Source of the DNA: Kaistia defluvii
Lineage (GTDB): Bacteria; Pseudomonadota; Alphaproteobacteria; Rhizobiales; Kaistiaceae
NCBI RefSeq assembly: GCF_026343955.1
Contig: NZ_JAPKNI010000002.1
Span: forward strand, 310,001 to 374,000
Direction of reading: 5' to 3'
Length of the DNA: 64,000 nucleotides
Shown here: piece by piece, positions 52,422-62,566 of the stretch
Numbering within the stretch: the first letter of the stretch is position 1
Layout: the number at the start of each line of letters is the position of its first letter
Notes under the pieces: generated by a model
The model's input: only the letters and a program-made list of their open reading frames with translations
Told to the model about the DNA's origin: nothing
The model's database searches: none
Program-made: the position numbers and the translations under genes

Positions 52422-53057
52422 ATGAAGCAATGGATCTTGGCGGGCGTTGCCCTGCTGGCGCTTTCGGGCGCGGCTTCCGCCGCGGACATCGCGTATGAAT
52501 CTCCGGCCCCGGTGGCTCCCGCGGCCCCGGCCGGTTTCGACTGGAACGGTTTCTATGCCGGCGTGCATGGCGGCTATGGCTGGGGTGGCGGCACCAAGGA
52601 CGCCGATTTCCTCGACAGCCTGAGCGGCGGCTTGTTTGGCGTGCAGGCCGGCTACAACTACCAGGCCGATCCCTGGCTGGTCGGCTTCGAGACGGACATC
52701 GCCTATAGCGGGCTCAGCGACACGGCAGGCAGCGCGGCGCTCGATCTGAACTGGATCGGCTCGACCACCGGCCGCATCGGCTTCACCTATGACAAGTGGC
52801 TGTTCTACGGCAAGGGCGGCATCGCCTATGGCGACATCGAGGCCAAGCAGGCCGGGCTCGGCTCGGACAGCCAGTGGGCGATCGGCTGGACGGCCGGCGC
52901 GGGCGTCGAATATGGCTTCACCAAGAACCTCACCGGCCGGCTCGAATATGACTATGTCGATCTCGGCAAGAAGACGATCTTCGAAGGCACCGGGGCGCAG
53001 TCCGAAGCCGGCGTGACCACCAACGCGGTCAAGGCGGGCCTGAACTACAAGTTCTAG
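52422..53057 (+). CDS. Outer-membrane beta-barrel protein (Omp25/Omp31-like)
   Basis: A 211-residue exported protein. The signal peptide is MKQWILAGVALLALSGAASA, followed by a proline/alanine linker (YESPAPVAPAAPAG) and an eight-strand-type barrel beginning FDWNGFYAGVHGGYGWGG. Alternating hydrophobic/aromatic strands and a terminal phenylalanine (AGLNYKF) mark outer-membrane insertion by Bam. Such proteins are abundant in Hyphomicrobiales (Omp25/Omp31, RopB). The start at 52422 was fixed by the signal peptide and GAGAGGGTACGTG. Monocistronic. Confidence 0.93.
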   Translation: MKQWILAGVALLALSGAASAADIAYESPAPVAPAAPAGFDWNGFYAGVHGGYGWGGGTKDADFLDSLSGGLFGVQAGYNYQADPWLVGFETDIAYSGLSDTAGSAALDLNWIGSTTGRIGFTYDKWLFYGKGGIAYGDIEAKQAGLGSDSQWAIGWTAGAGVEYGFTKNLTGRLEYDYVDLGKKTIFEGTGAQSEAGVTTNAVKAGLNYKF

Positions 53058-53142
53058 GGTCTTGCCGCGGTTGGCGGCTGCGGCGGCCGTTGGGACCGGG
53101 TGGTTTTCACAGCGGACGGTTGCCCTCCGATTGCCATGCCCT

Positions 53143-53246
53143 CGCCGTCATCCCGGGCTCGACCCGGGATCCATTCCGCCGTGCGCGTGGCCCGCCAGCC
53201 CCCGAATCCCCAGCTGCATGGATCTCGCTTTCGCGCCGATGACGCC
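53143..53246. repeat. GTCATCC-type palindromic repeat
   Basis: An element bounded by CGCCGTCATCCCGGG and CGCCGATGACGCC, with GACCCGGGATCCATTCCGCC inside, in the gap after the outer-membrane protein gene. Related to the copy at 25550-25653. Confidence 0.65.
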
Positions 53247-53292
53247 AGAGGTGGGGGCGTTCTGACACCGGAGCGTGGGTCTTGCGGTGGAA

Positions 53293-53319
53293 AAAAGGCC
53301 CGGTCATGCCGGGCCTTTT
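53293..53319. terminator. Bidirectional terminator before the aldo/keto reductase end
   Basis: The perfect stem AAAAGGCCCGG / CCGGGCCTTTT with loop TCATG is flanked by A's and T's on both sides. It sits between convergent genes, 22 bp from the reductase stop. Confidence 0.88.
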
Positions 53320-53340
53320 CTCAGTTCGAAGTCACCCGCC

Positions 53341-54402
53341 TCAGCCGTTCACATAGGGCTGCAGGAAGGCGAGGTCGGCCGCGCCGAGGCGGTCCTTGGC
53401 GGCGGCGACCTGGTGCCAGTAGGGGTAATCCAGCGGCTTCTGGCTGACCTTGTCGAGGCGGGCGCGCTCCTCGGCCGTGAGCTTCAGCTCGGCGGCGGCG
53501 AGGTTGTCCTTGAAGTGCGCCTCCGTGCGGCCGCCGATGATCACCGAGGTGACGCCGGGACGGCCGAGCAGCCAGGCGAGCGCCACCTGCGCGCCGGAAA
53601 CGCCGCGCGCGTCGGCGATCGAAACCAGCTCGTCGACGATGTCCCAGAGACGGTCCCAGTCGTGGATTGGCGGCTCGGTCCAGCCCTGCGACAGGCGGCT
53701 GCCCTTCGGGGTTTCCTTGTCGCGGCGATGCTTGCCCGAGAGCAAGCCGCCGGCGATCGGGCTCCAGACCAGGATGCCGAGCTTCTGGTCGATGCTGATC
53801 GGCACCAGTTCCTGCTCCGCCTCGCGCGCCTGCAGCGTGTAGTGGATCTGCTGCGAGATGAAGGGGATGCGGTTGTCGCGGCGGGCGATCTCCATCGCCT
53901 TCATGAGGTGCCAGCCGGAATAGTTGGAGCAGCCGATATAGCGGACCTTGCCCTGGCGCACGAGGCTGTCGAGCGCTTCCAGCGTCTCTTCCAGCGGCGT
54001 CACGCCGTCCCACTGGTGCACCTGGTAGAGATCGATGACGTCGGTCTTCAGCCGCTTGAGGCTGGCCTCGCATTCGCGGATCAGGTGATAGCGCGACAGG
54101 CCGCGATTGTTCGGGCCGTCGCCCATGGGGAAGCGCGCCTTGGTGGCGATCAGTACGTCGTTCTTGCGCTTGCCGCCCAGCGCGTCGCCAATGATCGCCT
54201 CGCAATCGCCGGCCGAGTAGACGTTCGCCGTGTCGAGCAGGTTGACGCCGGCGTCGATCACCATCTCGATCTGGCGCCGGGCTTCGCCGACATCGGTGAT
54301 GTTGCCGACCTTGGCGAAATCGCCCTTGGCGCCGAAGGTCATGGTGCCCATGGTCAGCACCGAGACCTTCAGGCCCGAATTGCCGAGTTGCCGATATTCC
54401 AT
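53341..54402 (-). CDS. Aldo/keto reductase
   Basis: A 353-residue NADPH-dependent oxidoreductase with the (beta/alpha)8 AKR fold. The catalytic residues are visible: Asp in NLLDTANVYSAGDCEA with the following Tyr, Lys in LIATKARFPMGD, and His in DLYQVHQWDG. The cofactor region IIGGRTEAHFKDNL and the N-terminal MEYRQLGNSGLKVSVLTMGT are typical of the YajO/IolS-like group. It faces away from the alcohol dehydrogenase gene end with ~105 bp between. The substrate is unknown. Confidence 0.92.
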   Translation of the reverse strand: MEYRQLGNSGLKVSVLTMGTMTFGAKGDFAKVGNITDVGEARRQIEMVIDAGVNLLDTANVYSAGDCEAIIGDALGGKRKNDVLIATKARFPMGDGPNNRGLSRYHLIRECEASLKRLKTDVIDLYQVHQWDGVTPLEETLEALDSLVRQGKVRYIGCSNYSGWHLMKAMEIARRDNRIPFISQQIHYTLQAREAEQELVPISIDQKLGILVWSPIAGGLLSGKHRRDKETPKGSRLSQGWTEPPIHDWDRLWDIVDELVSIADARGVSGAQVALAWLLGRPGVTSVIIGGRTEAHFKDNLAAAELKLTAEERARLDKVSQKPLDYPYWHQVAAAKDRLGAADLAFLQPYVNG

Positions 54403-54507
54403 CGTCCGCTCCTATGCCGTTGCGGTTGATTCCGGATAAAATTGGGACAGCACCGTCCTGCATTCGGACAGCGCTGTCAAAGCGGGATTTTGCCGGGAAG
54501 CGGCGCG

Positions 54508-55518
54508 TCAGACGGCGATGATCGCCTTGATAAGGCCGCGCTTGTCATGGCTCCAGACCGGCATGTCGGTGGTGAGCCTGTCCAGCGTCGTGCTGTGGGT
54601 GGCGAGCGCGTCGAGCGGCACCAGGCCGGCCTTGATCGAGGCGACGACATGGTCGAAATCGGCCTTGGTGGCGTTGCGGCTGCCGATCAGCATCATCTCG
54701 CGCTTGTGGAATTCGGGATCGGAGAAGCTGATCCTGTCCTTGACGATCGATACCAGCACATAGGCGCCGCCATGCGCGACCAGGGCGAAGCCGGCCTCGA
54801 TCGCCTGCGCATTGCCGGTCGCGTCGTAGACGACGTCGAAGCCGTCGCCCTGGGTCTGTTCCATCAGCGTCGCCTGCGCGTCGGGGCCGGTCAGGGCGGT
54901 GTTCGCGAAGCCGAGCGTGTCGCGGGCGAAGGCGAGCCGCTCCTCGCTCGAATCGAGCAGCGTCACCTCGAGCCCGGCGATGCGGGCGAAGATCGCCACG
55001 CCGATACCGATCGGTCCGACGCCGACGACGAGGGCGCGGCCGCCTTCCGGCTGCGAGCGGCGGACGGCATGCGCGCCAATCGCCAGGAACTCGACCATGG
55101 CCGCGTCGCGCAACGACAGGCCCTCGGCCGGATAGAGATTGCCTTCCGGCATCGTGATCTTCTCGGCCATGCCGCCATCGGTATGGACGCCGAGCACCCG
55201 GATCGAGGTGCAGCAGTTCGGCTTGCCCTTGCGGCAGGCGACGCAATGGCCGCAGGCGATATAGGGATTGATCACGACCGGCGTGCCGACCTTGAGCGTG
55301 CCGCCCGGTCCGACCGCCGAGACAACGCCGGAAAGCTCATGGCCCATGACGCGCGGGTATTCGAGGAAGGGGTGCTTGCCCTCGAAGATGTGGTAATCGG
55401 TGCCGCAAATGCCGACATGCTTGATGTCGACGACGGCATAGCCCGCCTCGGGCGCTTCCGGGTCGGGACGCTCGACGAACTCCAGCCGGCCCGGTTCCAC
55501 GCAGATCACGCTTTTCAT
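54508..55518 (-). CDS. Zinc-dependent alcohol dehydrogenase (sorbitol/gulonate/threonine DH-like)
   Basis: A 336-residue medium-chain dehydrogenase. Catalytic zinc ligands: GICGTDYHIF (Cys) and GHELSG (His, Glu). The structural zinc lobe is ACGHCVACRKGKPNCC. The NAD-binding GVGPIGIGVAIFARIAG has the GxGPxG pattern, followed by an acidic LLDSSEE favouring NAD+. Similar proteins act on L-gulonate, galactitol or other polyols. It is in the same direction as the aldo/keto reductase, but the gap is large enough for separate promoters. Confidence 0.92.
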   Translation of the reverse strand: MKSVICVEPGRLEFVERPDPEAPEAGYAVVDIKHVGICGTDYHIFEGKHPFLEYPRVMGHELSGVVSAVGPGGTLKVGTPVVINPYIACGHCVACRKGKPNCCTSIRVLGVHTDGGMAEKITMPEGNLYPAEGLSLRDAAMVEFLAIGAHAVRRSQPEGGRALVVGVGPIGIGVAIFARIAGLEVTLLDSSEERLAFARDTLGFANTALTGPDAQATLMEQTQGDGFDVVYDATGNAQAIEAGFALVAHGGAYVLVSIVKDRISFSDPEFHKREMMLIGSRNATKADFDHVVASIKAGLVPLDALATHSTTLDRLTTDMPVWSHDKRGLIKAIIAV

Positions 55519-55732
55519 GTTGTCCTCTTCGACATCGTCCCTGTGGCGACCGTCCTAGCGCAGCCTAGGCGTTGCGGCCAGACGAATGTCCGGGTTGCAT
55601 GCGTCGGACTTCGCGCATGCGTTGTCCCTGGCTATTGTCTACAACGGGTCTGGCCGGGCGGCACGAGGGATCGATATCGCCGTGCGAGCATTATCGGAAG
55701 ACGGTTTTGTCAATCTGCAGAAGGAAAAAGCG

Positions 55733-56215
55733 ATGGCGCCCCTGAAATCCTCGATTGATCTGAAGTCCAACACGAAGACCGCCGCGATCGAGCTGATGAA
55801 CGCCGTATTGGCGGACGGCATCGATCTCTCGCTGGTCACCAAGCAGGCGCACTGGAACCTGAAGGGCCCGCAGTTCATCGCCATTCACGAGATGCTCGAC
55901 ACGTTCCGCGCCGATCTGGACGGCCATGTCGACACCGTGGCCGAGCGGGTTGCGCAGCTGGGCGGTTTTGCGCTCGGGACGATCCAGTCGGTCTCGGGCG
56001 CCACCAGGCTCAAGCCCTATCCGACCGATATCTCGGCGATCAAGGATCATCTGGCGCAGTTGATCGAGCATTATGCGCAGGTCGCGAACGAGGTCCGCAA
56101 GGGCATCGACAAGGCTGCGGATATCGGGGATGCCGACAGCGCCGATATCCTGACCGCCTTCTCGCGCAGCCTCGACAAGTCGCTCTGGTTCCTGGAATCG
56201 CACCGCGAAGTGTAA
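55733..56215 (+). CDS. dps: DNA starvation/stationary-phase protection protein Dps
   Basis: A 160-residue ferritin-like protein forming dodecamers that bind DNA and oxidise iron with H2O2. The intersubunit ferroxidase residues are visible: His in LVTKQAHWNLKGPQF, His and Asp in IAIHEMLDTFRADLDGHVDT, and Glu in VAERVAQLGG. The basic N-terminus (MAPLKSSIDLKSNTK) could contact DNA. The start at 55733 is preceded by AGAAGGAAAAAGCG; an upstream in-frame start adds an unlikely 49 residues. Monocistronic with its own terminator. Confidence 0.95.
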   Translation: MAPLKSSIDLKSNTKTAAIELMNAVLADGIDLSLVTKQAHWNLKGPQFIAIHEMLDTFRADLDGHVDTVAERVAQLGGFALGTIQSVSGATRLKPYPTDISAIKDHLAQLIEHYAQVANEVRKGIDKAADIGDADSADILTAFSRSLDKSLWFLESHREV

Positions 56216-56241
56216 GGGCTCGCTGCCAATCGCGCACAAAA

Positions 56242-56267
56242 CAAAGCCCGCCATTTGGCGGGCTTTG
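56242..56267. terminator. Bidirectional terminator between dps and BA14K gene 1
   Basis: The perfect stem CAAAGCCCGCC / GGCGGGCTTTG with loop ATTT lies between the convergent stops (27 bp from dps, 22 bp from the BA14K gene). Confidence 0.88.
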
Positions 56268-56288
56268 TCATTCAGAGGGTGCTTCGCC

Positions 56289-56765
56289 TCAGTAGGGCGA
56301 GACGCATTGCTGGCGCGGACCATTATAGGGCTGGAACGTGTTGTCCGAAGCCCTGTACGAACGGTAGCGATTTTCGCACCACTGGTAATGGGCGCTGGAA
56401 TAACCGCCGCGATAGGTCGGCTGGGCGATGGCGGATCCGACCGCCGCGCCGACGCCGAAGGCCGCCAGCGGGTACCACCAGCCATTGTAGTAGCGATAGC
56501 CCGGCCGCTGGTAACGATAGCCGTAATGGCCATTCCAGTAGCCCGGCCGATAGCCAGGGCGGTAGCCGGGCCGATAGCCCGGGCGATGGCGCGGATAGTA
56601 GTCGCGACCGCGGTGACGATACTGCACATCGAGCACGTTGGAGGCGGCGTCCGGGCGGATGCCGGGATCGGCGACGGCCGGCAAGGCCATGGCCGGCAAT
56701 GGCACCGAGAACAGGAAGGCGGCGGCGAGCGTGCCGGCGCAGATCTTTGTGATGAGACGGGTCAC
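56289..56765 (-). CDS. BA14K family protein (copy 1)
   Basis: A 158-residue exported protein of the BA14K family, described first as a Brucella immunoreactive, lectin-like protein. It has a signal peptide ([19 protein letters not shown]) and a middle region with four RPGY tetrapeptides in tandem and many Tyr/Arg. A short hydrophobic segment follows ([18 protein letters not shown]), then the conserved C-terminus [20 protein letters not shown] ending QQCVSPY. Two cysteines may form a disulfide. Paralogue at 62024-62566. Confidence 0.9.
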   Translation of the reverse strand: MTRLITKICAGTLAAAFLFSVPLPAMALPAVADPGIRPDAASNVLDVQYRHRGRDYYPRHRPGYRPGYRPGYRPGYWNGHYGYRYQRPGYRYYNGWWYPLAAFGVGAAVGSAIAQPTYRGGYSSAHYQWCENRYRSYRASDNTFQPYNGPRQQCVSPY

Positions 56766-56952
56766 GGTACGATCATCCTTTCGAACAATTTCCCAATAGA
56801 ACCGATCGGCTTATCGAAGCATCAATTCATAGGTGGCGACTTTGTTCCATCGGCTTGCCCGGGCGCGACGGGTTCGCCCGTTGAACCCAAGCGCGCCACG
56901 GCCTATCCATGGTCGAAACGGCAGGACGGAACCGGCAAGGATCGAGGCGGCA

Positions 56953-58827
56953 ATGAGCAGGCCACAGGCGACACCCGAGATTCGCAGCGCCGAATCCGCC
57001 TGGCGCGAAAGGGCGCTGAAGGCGATCCAGGGGGCCGATTTCGAGGCGAAGCTGGTCTCCCACACCGCCGACGATATCCGCATCGAACCGCTCTACCCCA
57101 AGGCCGAGGGCAGCCGCGCCCGGCCCGTCCGCGCCAAGACTGGCGCCTGGCGCGTCGTCCAGCGCATCGATCTGCCGGAGGCGGGGGCGGCGAGCCTTCA
57201 GGCGCTGGAGGATCTGAACCAGGGCGCCAGCGGCCTGGCGCTGGTCTTCGCCGATGCGGCTTCCGCGCGCGGCTTCGGCCTTGTCGCCGCCGATGGGGCG
57301 ACAGTCGCGGCCGCTCTCGACGGCGTCATGCTGGATCTCGTCTCGCTGCGCCTGGAGGCGGGTCCATCGGGCGTCGAGGCGGCCCGTTCCGTCCTGGCGC
57401 TCGTGCGCGGCCAGGGCCTCGATCTCGACAGCCTTTCTCTCGATCTCGGCATCGATCCGTTCTCGGTGCTGGCGCGCGATGGCGACGACGGCATCGATGC
57501 CGCGCTGGATGGCGCGGTGGAACTGGCCGGCCTTTTCGGGCCGGAGGCGGGAGCCCGTCTGCTGCGGGCGGACGGGCGTCCCTATCACGATGCGGGCGCT
57601 TCCGAAGCGCAGGAACTGGCGCTGACGATTGCCGCAGCGGTCGCCGGCCTGCGCGGGCTGGAGGCGCGCGGCGTCGCGCTCGACCGGGCGCGGGGCCTGA
57701 TATCGTTCCTGCTGGCCGCCGATGCCGACGAATTCCTCACCATCGCCAAGTTCCGGGCGCTGCGCCGTCTCTGGGCGCGGGTCGAGGATGCCTGCGGCCT
57801 AGAGCCGAAGCCGATCCGGCTTGACGCCGAAACCAGCTTTCGCATGACCACACGGCGCGATCCGCATGTGAGTATGCTGCGCAGCACGGTCGCAGCATTT
57901 TCCGCAGGCCTCGGCGGCGCCGACAGCGTGACGGTGCTGCCCTTCACCGCGCCGCTCGGCCTTGCGGATGCGGGCGCAAGGCGGATCGCGCGCAACACGC
58001 AGACGATCCTGCTGGAAGAATCCGGCCTTGGTCATGTCGTCGATCCCGCGGCTGGCGCCGGTGGCTTCGAGGCGCTGACCGATGCGCTCTGCGACAAGGG
58101 CTGGGCGATTTTCCAGGAGATCGAGCGGCAGGGCGGGATGGCGATGGCCCTTGCCTCCGGCTGGGTGGCCGGCGAGATCCGCACCGTCGCGGCAAGGCGC
58201 GAGCGCGACGTGCGCCGCCGCAAGTCGCCCATCACCGGCACCAGCGAATTCCCCAACCTCGCCGAGGCGCCGGTCACGATCCTGGCGCCCGCACCGCCGG
58301 CGCCGTCCGTGCCTCACGATCCCTCGTGTCTCGTATCGCGGCGTACCGCCGAGCCGTTCGAGCAGTTGCGCGACCGGGCCGATGCCTTGGCTGACGTGAA
58401 CGGCCGGCGTCCGTCCGTCTTTCTGGCGACGCTCGGCAAGGCGGCCTCGTTCAGCGCCCGGGCCGGCTTCGCCAGGGGCGTGTTCGAGGCGGCGGGCATC
58501 GCGGCGCCGATGCAGGAGGGGTTCGCCTCGCTCGACGCGCTGGTCGCCGCCGCGCGCGACTCCGGCACGGCGGCCGCCTGCCTCTGCGCCTCGGACGAGG
58601 TGTATGAAAGCGAAACCGGTCACGCCACCTATGAGGGCGAGACGCTGGCCGAGGTGGCGGCGCGGCGGCTGGTCGAGGCAGGGTTCGACCATGTCGCCCT
58701 CGCCGGACGGCCGGGCGATCGCGAGACGGCCTATCGCCATGCCGGCGTCGAGGCCTTCCTCTTCGCCGGTTGCGACATCACGGATTATCCCGCGAAACTG
58801 CTCGATGGGATCGAGGCCCAGCCATGA
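56953..58827 (+). CDS. mutA: Methylmalonyl-CoA mutase small subunit
   Basis: The 624-residue non-catalytic subunit of heterodimeric methylmalonyl-CoA mutase. It keeps the barrel-like domain ([40 protein letters not shown]) and a degenerate C-terminal cobalamin-like domain without the DxHxxG cobalamin histidine motif, as expected for MutA. The start at 56953 removes an unrelated upstream segment. Its stop overlaps the mutB start (ATGA), giving equal synthesis of both subunits. With MutB it converts methylmalonyl-CoA to succinyl-CoA. Confidence 0.93.
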   Translation: MSRPQATPEIRSAESAWRERALKAIQGADFEAKLVSHTADDIRIEPLYPKAEGSRARPVRAKTGAWRVVQRIDLPEAGAASLQALEDLNQGASGLALVFADAASARGFGLVAADGATVAAALDGVMLDLVSLRLEAGPSGVEAARSVLALVRGQGLDLDSLSLDLGIDPFSVLARDGDDGIDAALDGAVELAGLFGPEAGARLLRADGRPYHDAGASEAQELALTIAAAVAGLRGLEARGVALDRARGLISFLLAADADEFLTIAKFRALRRLWARVEDACGLEPKPIRLDAETSFRMTTRRDPHVSMLRSTVAAFSAGLGGADSVTVLPFTAPLGLADAGARRIARNTQTILLEESGLGHVVDPAAGAGGFEALTDALCDKGWAIFQEIERQGGMAMALASGWVAGEIRTVAARRERDVRRRKSPITGTSEFPNLAEAPVTILAPAPPAPSVPHDPSCLVSRRTAEPFEQLRDRADALADVNGRRPSVFLATLGKAASFSARAGFARGVFEAAGIAAPMQEGFASLDALVAAARDSGTAAACLCASDEVYESETGHATYEGETLAEVAARRLVEAGFDHVALAGRPGDRETAYRHAGVEAFLFAGCDITDYPAKLLDGIEAQP

Positions 58828-60989
58828 CCCGCGTTCCGGATTTTTCGTCGATTCCCTTCGCCGACGCGCCGCTTTCGGCGCCGGCCGAGGGCGTGCCTTG
58901 GCTGACCCCGGAAGAGATCGCGGTGAAGCCTCTCTACACCGCCGCCGACCGCGAGGGACTGGAGGCGATCGACAGCTTCCCCGGCGCCGCGCCGTTCCTG
59001 CGCGGGCCCTATCCGACCATGTATGTCAACCAGCCCTGGACGATCCGGCAATATGCCGGTTTCTCCACCGCCGAGGATTCGAACGCCTTCTACCGGCGCA
59101 ATCTCGCCGCCGGGCAGAAGGGGCTTTCCGTCGCCTTCGATCTCGCCACCCATCGCGGCTATGACAGCGATCATCCGCGCGTCGCCGGCGATGTCGGCAT
59201 GGCCGGCGTGGCGATCGACTCGATCTATGACATGCGCACGCTCTTCTCCGGCATCCCGCTCGACCGGATGAGCGTGTCGATGACGATGAACGGCGCGGTG
59301 CTGCCGATCCTGGCGCTCTATATCGTCGCCGCCGAGGAGCAGGGTGTGCCGACCGAAAAGCTCTCCGGCACGATCCAGAACGACATCCTCAAGGAGTTCA
59401 TGGTCCGCAACACCTATATCTACCCGCCGGAACCGTCGATGCGGATCATCTCCGACATCTTCGCCTATACCTCGCAGCACATGCCGAAGTTCAACTCGAT
59501 CTCGATTTCCGGCTATCACATGCAGGAAGCCGGCGCGACGCAGGACCTCGAGCTCGCCTATACGCTCGCCGACGGGGTCGAATATATCCGCGCCGGTCTG
59601 GCGGCGGGGCTCGACATCGACCAGTTCGCGCCGCGCCTGTCATTCTTCTGGGCGATCGGCATGAACTTCTTCATGGAAGTCGCCAAGATGCGCGCCGCGC
59701 GCCTGATCTGGGCGAAGCTGGTCAGCCAGTTCGCGCCGAAGAACGAAAAGTCGCTGGCGCTGCGCACCCATTGCCAGACCTCGGGCTGGTCGCTGGCGGC
59801 GCAGGACGTCTACAACAATGTCGTCCGCACCACGATCGAGGCGATGGCCGCGACGCAGGGCCATACCCAGTCGCTGCATACCAACGCGCTCGACGAGGCT
59901 CTGGCGCTGCCGACCGATTTCTCCGCCCGCATCGCCCGCAACACCCAGCTCTTCCTGCAGCAGGAGAGCGGCACGACGCGGATCATCGATCCCTGGGGCG
60001 GCTCCTATTACGTCGAGGCGCTGACGGCGCAGCTGGCCGCGCGCGCCATGGCGCATATCGACGAGGTCGAAAAGCTCGGCGGCATGGCCAAGGCGATCGA
60101 GGCCGGCATTCCGAAGCTGCGCATCGAGGAGGCGGCGGCGAAGACGCAGGCGCGCATCGATTCCGGCCAGCAGACCGTGGTCGGGGTCAACAAGTACCGC
60201 CTCGACGACGAGCCCGCGATCGACGTGCTGAAGGTCGACAATTCCTCCGTCCGCGCGCAGCAGATCGAGAAGCTGCGCCAGCTGCGTGCCGAGCGCGATC
60301 CGGCCGCGGTGGAAGCTGCGCTCGCGGCGCTGTCAGGCTCGGCCCGCTCCGGCGAGGGCAATTTGCTGGCGCTTGCGGTCGAGGCTGCCCGCGCCAAGGC
60401 GACGGTGGGCGAGATCTCTGCGGCGCTCGAGAAAGCCTGGAAGCGCCACAAGGCGGTCATCCAGGTCAATTCCGGCGTCTATCGCGAGGGATTCGGGCAG
60501 GATCCCGCGCCGATCGAGCGTCTGTCGGGCCTCGTCTCGGAATTCACCCAGGACGAAGGCCGGCCGCCGCGCATCCTCGTCGCCAAGATGGGCCAGGATG
60601 GGCATGATCGCGGTCAGAAGGTGATCGCCACCGCCTTCGCCGATATCGGCTTCGACGTCGTCATCGGGCCGCTGTTTGCAACGCCCCAGGAAGTGGCGGC
60701 GCATGCGATCGCGGAAAAAGTGCATGTCGTCGGCGTCTCTTCGCTCGCCGCTGGCCATCTCACCCTCGTGCCGGAGCTGAAGGCCGAACTGGCGCGGCAG
60801 GGACGGCCGGACATCATGATCGTCGTCGGCGGCGTCATTCCGCCGGGCGACTTCGAGGCGCTCCGGCAAGCGGGCGCCGCGGCGATCTTCCCGCCCGGCA
60901 CGCCGGTCACGGAAGCCGCCGCCGATCTGCTCGAGAAACTGCGCGGCCATCTCGGTTTCGCGCAGAAACATCCGTCCGCCTATGTCTGA
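58824..60989 (+). CDS. mutB: Methylmalonyl-CoA mutase large (catalytic) subunit
   Basis: A 721-residue adenosylcobalamin enzyme. The substrate barrel has [20 protein letters not shown] (CoA/substrate contacts) and [20 protein letters not shown]. The C-terminal B12 domain carries the base-on motif DGHDRG (ligand histidine in [19 protein letters not shown]), then [10 protein letters not shown] and [11 protein letters not shown]. It handles methylmalonyl-CoA from propionyl-CoA, odd-chain acids, branched amino acids or thymine. Coupled to mutA by a 4-bp overlap. Confidence 0.96.
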   Translation: MTRVPDFSSIPFADAPLSAPAEGVPWLTPEEIAVKPLYTAADREGLEAIDSFPGAAPFLRGPYPTMYVNQPWTIRQYAGFSTAEDSNAFYRRNLAAGQKGLSVAFDLATHRGYDSDHPRVAGDVGMAGVAIDSIYDMRTLFSGIPLDRMSVSMTMNGAVLPILALYIVAAEEQGVPTEKLSGTIQNDILKEFMVRNTYIYPPEPSMRIISDIFAYTSQHMPKFNSISISGYHMQEAGATQDLELAYTLADGVEYIRAGLAAGLDIDQFAPRLSFFWAIGMNFFMEVAKMRAARLIWAKLVSQFAPKNEKSLALRTHCQTSGWSLAAQDVYNNVVRTTIEAMAATQGHTQSLHTNALDEALALPTDFSARIARNTQLFLQQESGTTRIIDPWGGSYYVEALTAQLAARAMAHIDEVEKLGGMAKAIEAGIPKLRIEEAAAKTQARIDSGQQTVVGVNKYRLDDEPAIDVLKVDNSSVRAQQIEKLRQLRAERDPAAVEAALAALSGSARSGEGNLLALAVEAARAKATVGEISAALEKAWKRHKAVIQVNSGVYREGFGQDPAPIERLSGLVSEFTQDEGRPPRILVAKMGQDGHDRGQKVIATAFADIGFDVVIGPLFATPQEVAAHAIAEKVHVVGVSSLAAGHLTLVPELKAELARQGRPDIMIVVGGVIPPGDFEALRQAGAAAIFPPGTPVTEAAADLLEKLRGHLGFAQKHPSAYV

Positions 60990-61010
60990 CCGGGCGGGGA
61001 GGGCGGCCTG

Positions 61011-61943
61011 ATGGTCCTTCGCCTCTCCGCTCTGGCCGGGCTGGTCCTCCTCGGTGTCACGCTTCTTCCCGTTGCGGCGCGGGCGGCGGAGGAATCGACG
61101 GTGCAGACGATCTGCCGGCTGATCGAGACGGCGGCGGACGCGCAGGGCCTGCCCCGCGATTATTTCACCCGGCTGATCTGGCGCGAGAGCAGTTTTCGTG
61201 CGCATGTGACCAGCAGCGCCGGCGCGCAGGGCATCGCCCAGTTCATGCCGGGCACGGCCGAGGAGCAGGGGCTCGACGATCCGTTCGATCCGGAATTCGC
61301 GATTCCCGCCTCGGCTAAATATCTGAAAGGCCTGAAGGATCGGTTTGGGAATCTCGGTCTTGCCGCGGCAGCCTACAATGCCGGCCCGACCCGGTTTGCG
61401 CGCTGGATCGAGCGCGGCGGGTACCTGCCGGCCGAGACGGAGGATTACGTCGCCTTCGTCACCGGCCGCAGCGTGCAGGACTGGAAGGCCGGCGAGATCG
61501 AGGTGCTGGACCCGCCGGGGGGCGTCGAGCCCCGACCATCCGATCCGCGGCCGGCCGAGGCGAGATCCGCCGGTCCGAATCCGGCTAAGCAGAAATCCTT
61601 GGCCGCCAGGGCCGAGCCGAAGACGAGGGATTGCGTCACGCTGGTGGCGGCGATTCGCGCCTATCGCCCGTCGCTGATCGAGGGCGCCTATGCGCCATTC
61701 GGCGTCCAGCTTTCCGGCAATTTCTCCAAGAGCCGGGCCATCGCCTCCTATCACCGCCAGGTGGCGCGCTATCCCTCGCTGCTGGAAGGCAAGCCGACCC
61801 TGATCCTGGGCTCGCGCCTCGCCGGGCGGGGGCGGCGTGCATTCTATCGGGTGCGCCTGCCGGCCGACACGCTGGCCAGGGCGAACCAGCTCTGCAACGC
61901 GCTGCGGAAGCTGGGCGGCCCATGCGTCGTGCTGCGGAACTGA
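61011..61943 (+). CDS. Lytic transglycosylase with SLT domain and SPOR-like tail
   Basis: A 310-residue exported murein lytic transglycosylase. It has a signal peptide (LVLLGVTLLPVAARAAEES). The SLT core has the catalytic glutamate in LIWRESSFRAHVTSSAGAQG, followed by IAQFMPGTAEEQGLDDPFDP, AAAYNAGPTRFARW and ETEDYVAFVTG. After a Pro/Arg linker, the last ~100 residues (FGVQLSGNFSKSRAIASYHR to LGGPCVVLR) resemble a SPOR/peptidoglycan-binding module. It lies 21 bp after mutB, so may be co-transcribed, though the functions are unrelated. Confidence 0.9.
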   Translation: MVLRLSALAGLVLLGVTLLPVAARAAEESTVQTICRLIETAADAQGLPRDYFTRLIWRESSFRAHVTSSAGAQGIAQFMPGTAEEQGLDDPFDPEFAIPASAKYLKGLKDRFGNLGLAAAAYNAGPTRFARWIERGGYLPAETEDYVAFVTGRSVQDWKAGEIEVLDPPGGVEPRPSDPRPAEARSAGPNPAKQKSLAARAEPKTRDCVTLVAAIRAYRPSLIEGAYAPFGVQLSGNFSKSRAIASYHRQVARYPSLLEGKPTLILGSRLAGRGRRAFYRVRLPADTLARANQLCNALRKLGGPCVVLRN

Positions 61944-61978
61944 CGCGGTCGGCGTGTTCGAGCTCTTGCGGACAAAAA

Positions 61979-62001
61979 AAGCCCGCCAAAGCGGCGGGCT
62001 T
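61979..62001. terminator. Bidirectional terminator between transglycosylase and BA14K gene 2
   Basis: The stem AAGCCCGCC / GGCGGGCTT (loop AAAGC) has a run of A's before it and TCTTCC after it, 36 bp after the transglycosylase stop and 22 bp from the BA14K stop. Confidence 0.87.
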
Positions 62002-62023
62002 CTTCCGGCATGTTGCCGATCGA

Positions 62024-62566
62024 TCAATAGTAGGGCGAGACGCAAGCCTGGCGCGGACCCTCATAGGGCTGGAAGGTGTTGTCCGACGCGCGGAACGAGC
62101 GATAGCGGTTCTCGCACCAGCGCAGGTGGTCCCGCGACAGGCTCGGCGGCGCGACTTCGCGGCCGCCCTGGTTGGCGATGGCGCCACCGATCAGCGCGCC
62201 GACACCGAACGCTGCCAGCGGATACCAGTAGCCGTCGCTATGGCGGCGATAGCCGTTGCGCGGACCATGATAGCCATGGTGACCATTCCAGTAGCCGGGA
62301 CGGTTGTTGGGGCGATTCCAGTTGGGGCCGCCATGTCCGGGGCCGTGGCCGGGACCATTCCAGCCGGGACCGCCATGGCCAGGGCGACCGGGGCGATCGC
62401 CGGGCCGGCAACCCTGCGGCGGGCAGCGCCTGCCCTGGACCTGGATGACGTCAGACGCGGTGTTCGCACCCGGATCGATCCGCATGAGCGGTGCCGCCTG
62501 AACCGGCATGGCCGATACGGCGAAAACCAGCGCCATGGCTGCCGAACTGAATTTGCTCAAACCCAT
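62024..62566 (-). CDS. BA14K family protein (copy 2)
   Basis: A 180-residue exported protein, paralogue of the 56289 gene. The signal peptide is [20 protein letters not shown] plus PVQA. The middle is rich in Gly/Pro/Asn ([20 protein letters not shown]). The conserved part is [20 protein letters not shown] and the C-terminus [20 protein letters not shown] ending RQACVSPYY. The last ~55 residues are almost the same as copy 1, whereas the linkers differ. It lies in the same orientation after a similar bidirectional terminator. Confidence 0.9.
   Translation of the reverse strand: MGLSKFSSAAMALVFAVSAMPVQAAPLMRIDPGANTASDVIQVQGRRCPPQGCRPGDRPGRPGHGGPGWNGPGHGPGHGGPNWNRPNNRPGYWNGHHGYHGPRNGYRRHSDGYWYPLAAFGVGALIGGAIANQGGREVAPPSLSRDHLRWCENRYRSFRASDNTFQPYEGPRQACVSPYY

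Noticed and set aside
56533-56592. Short tandem repeat that could suggest a CRISPR-like or satellite array
   Set aside because: It is the coding repeat for RPGY tetrapeptides in BA14K copy 1, 12 bp per unit and in frame.
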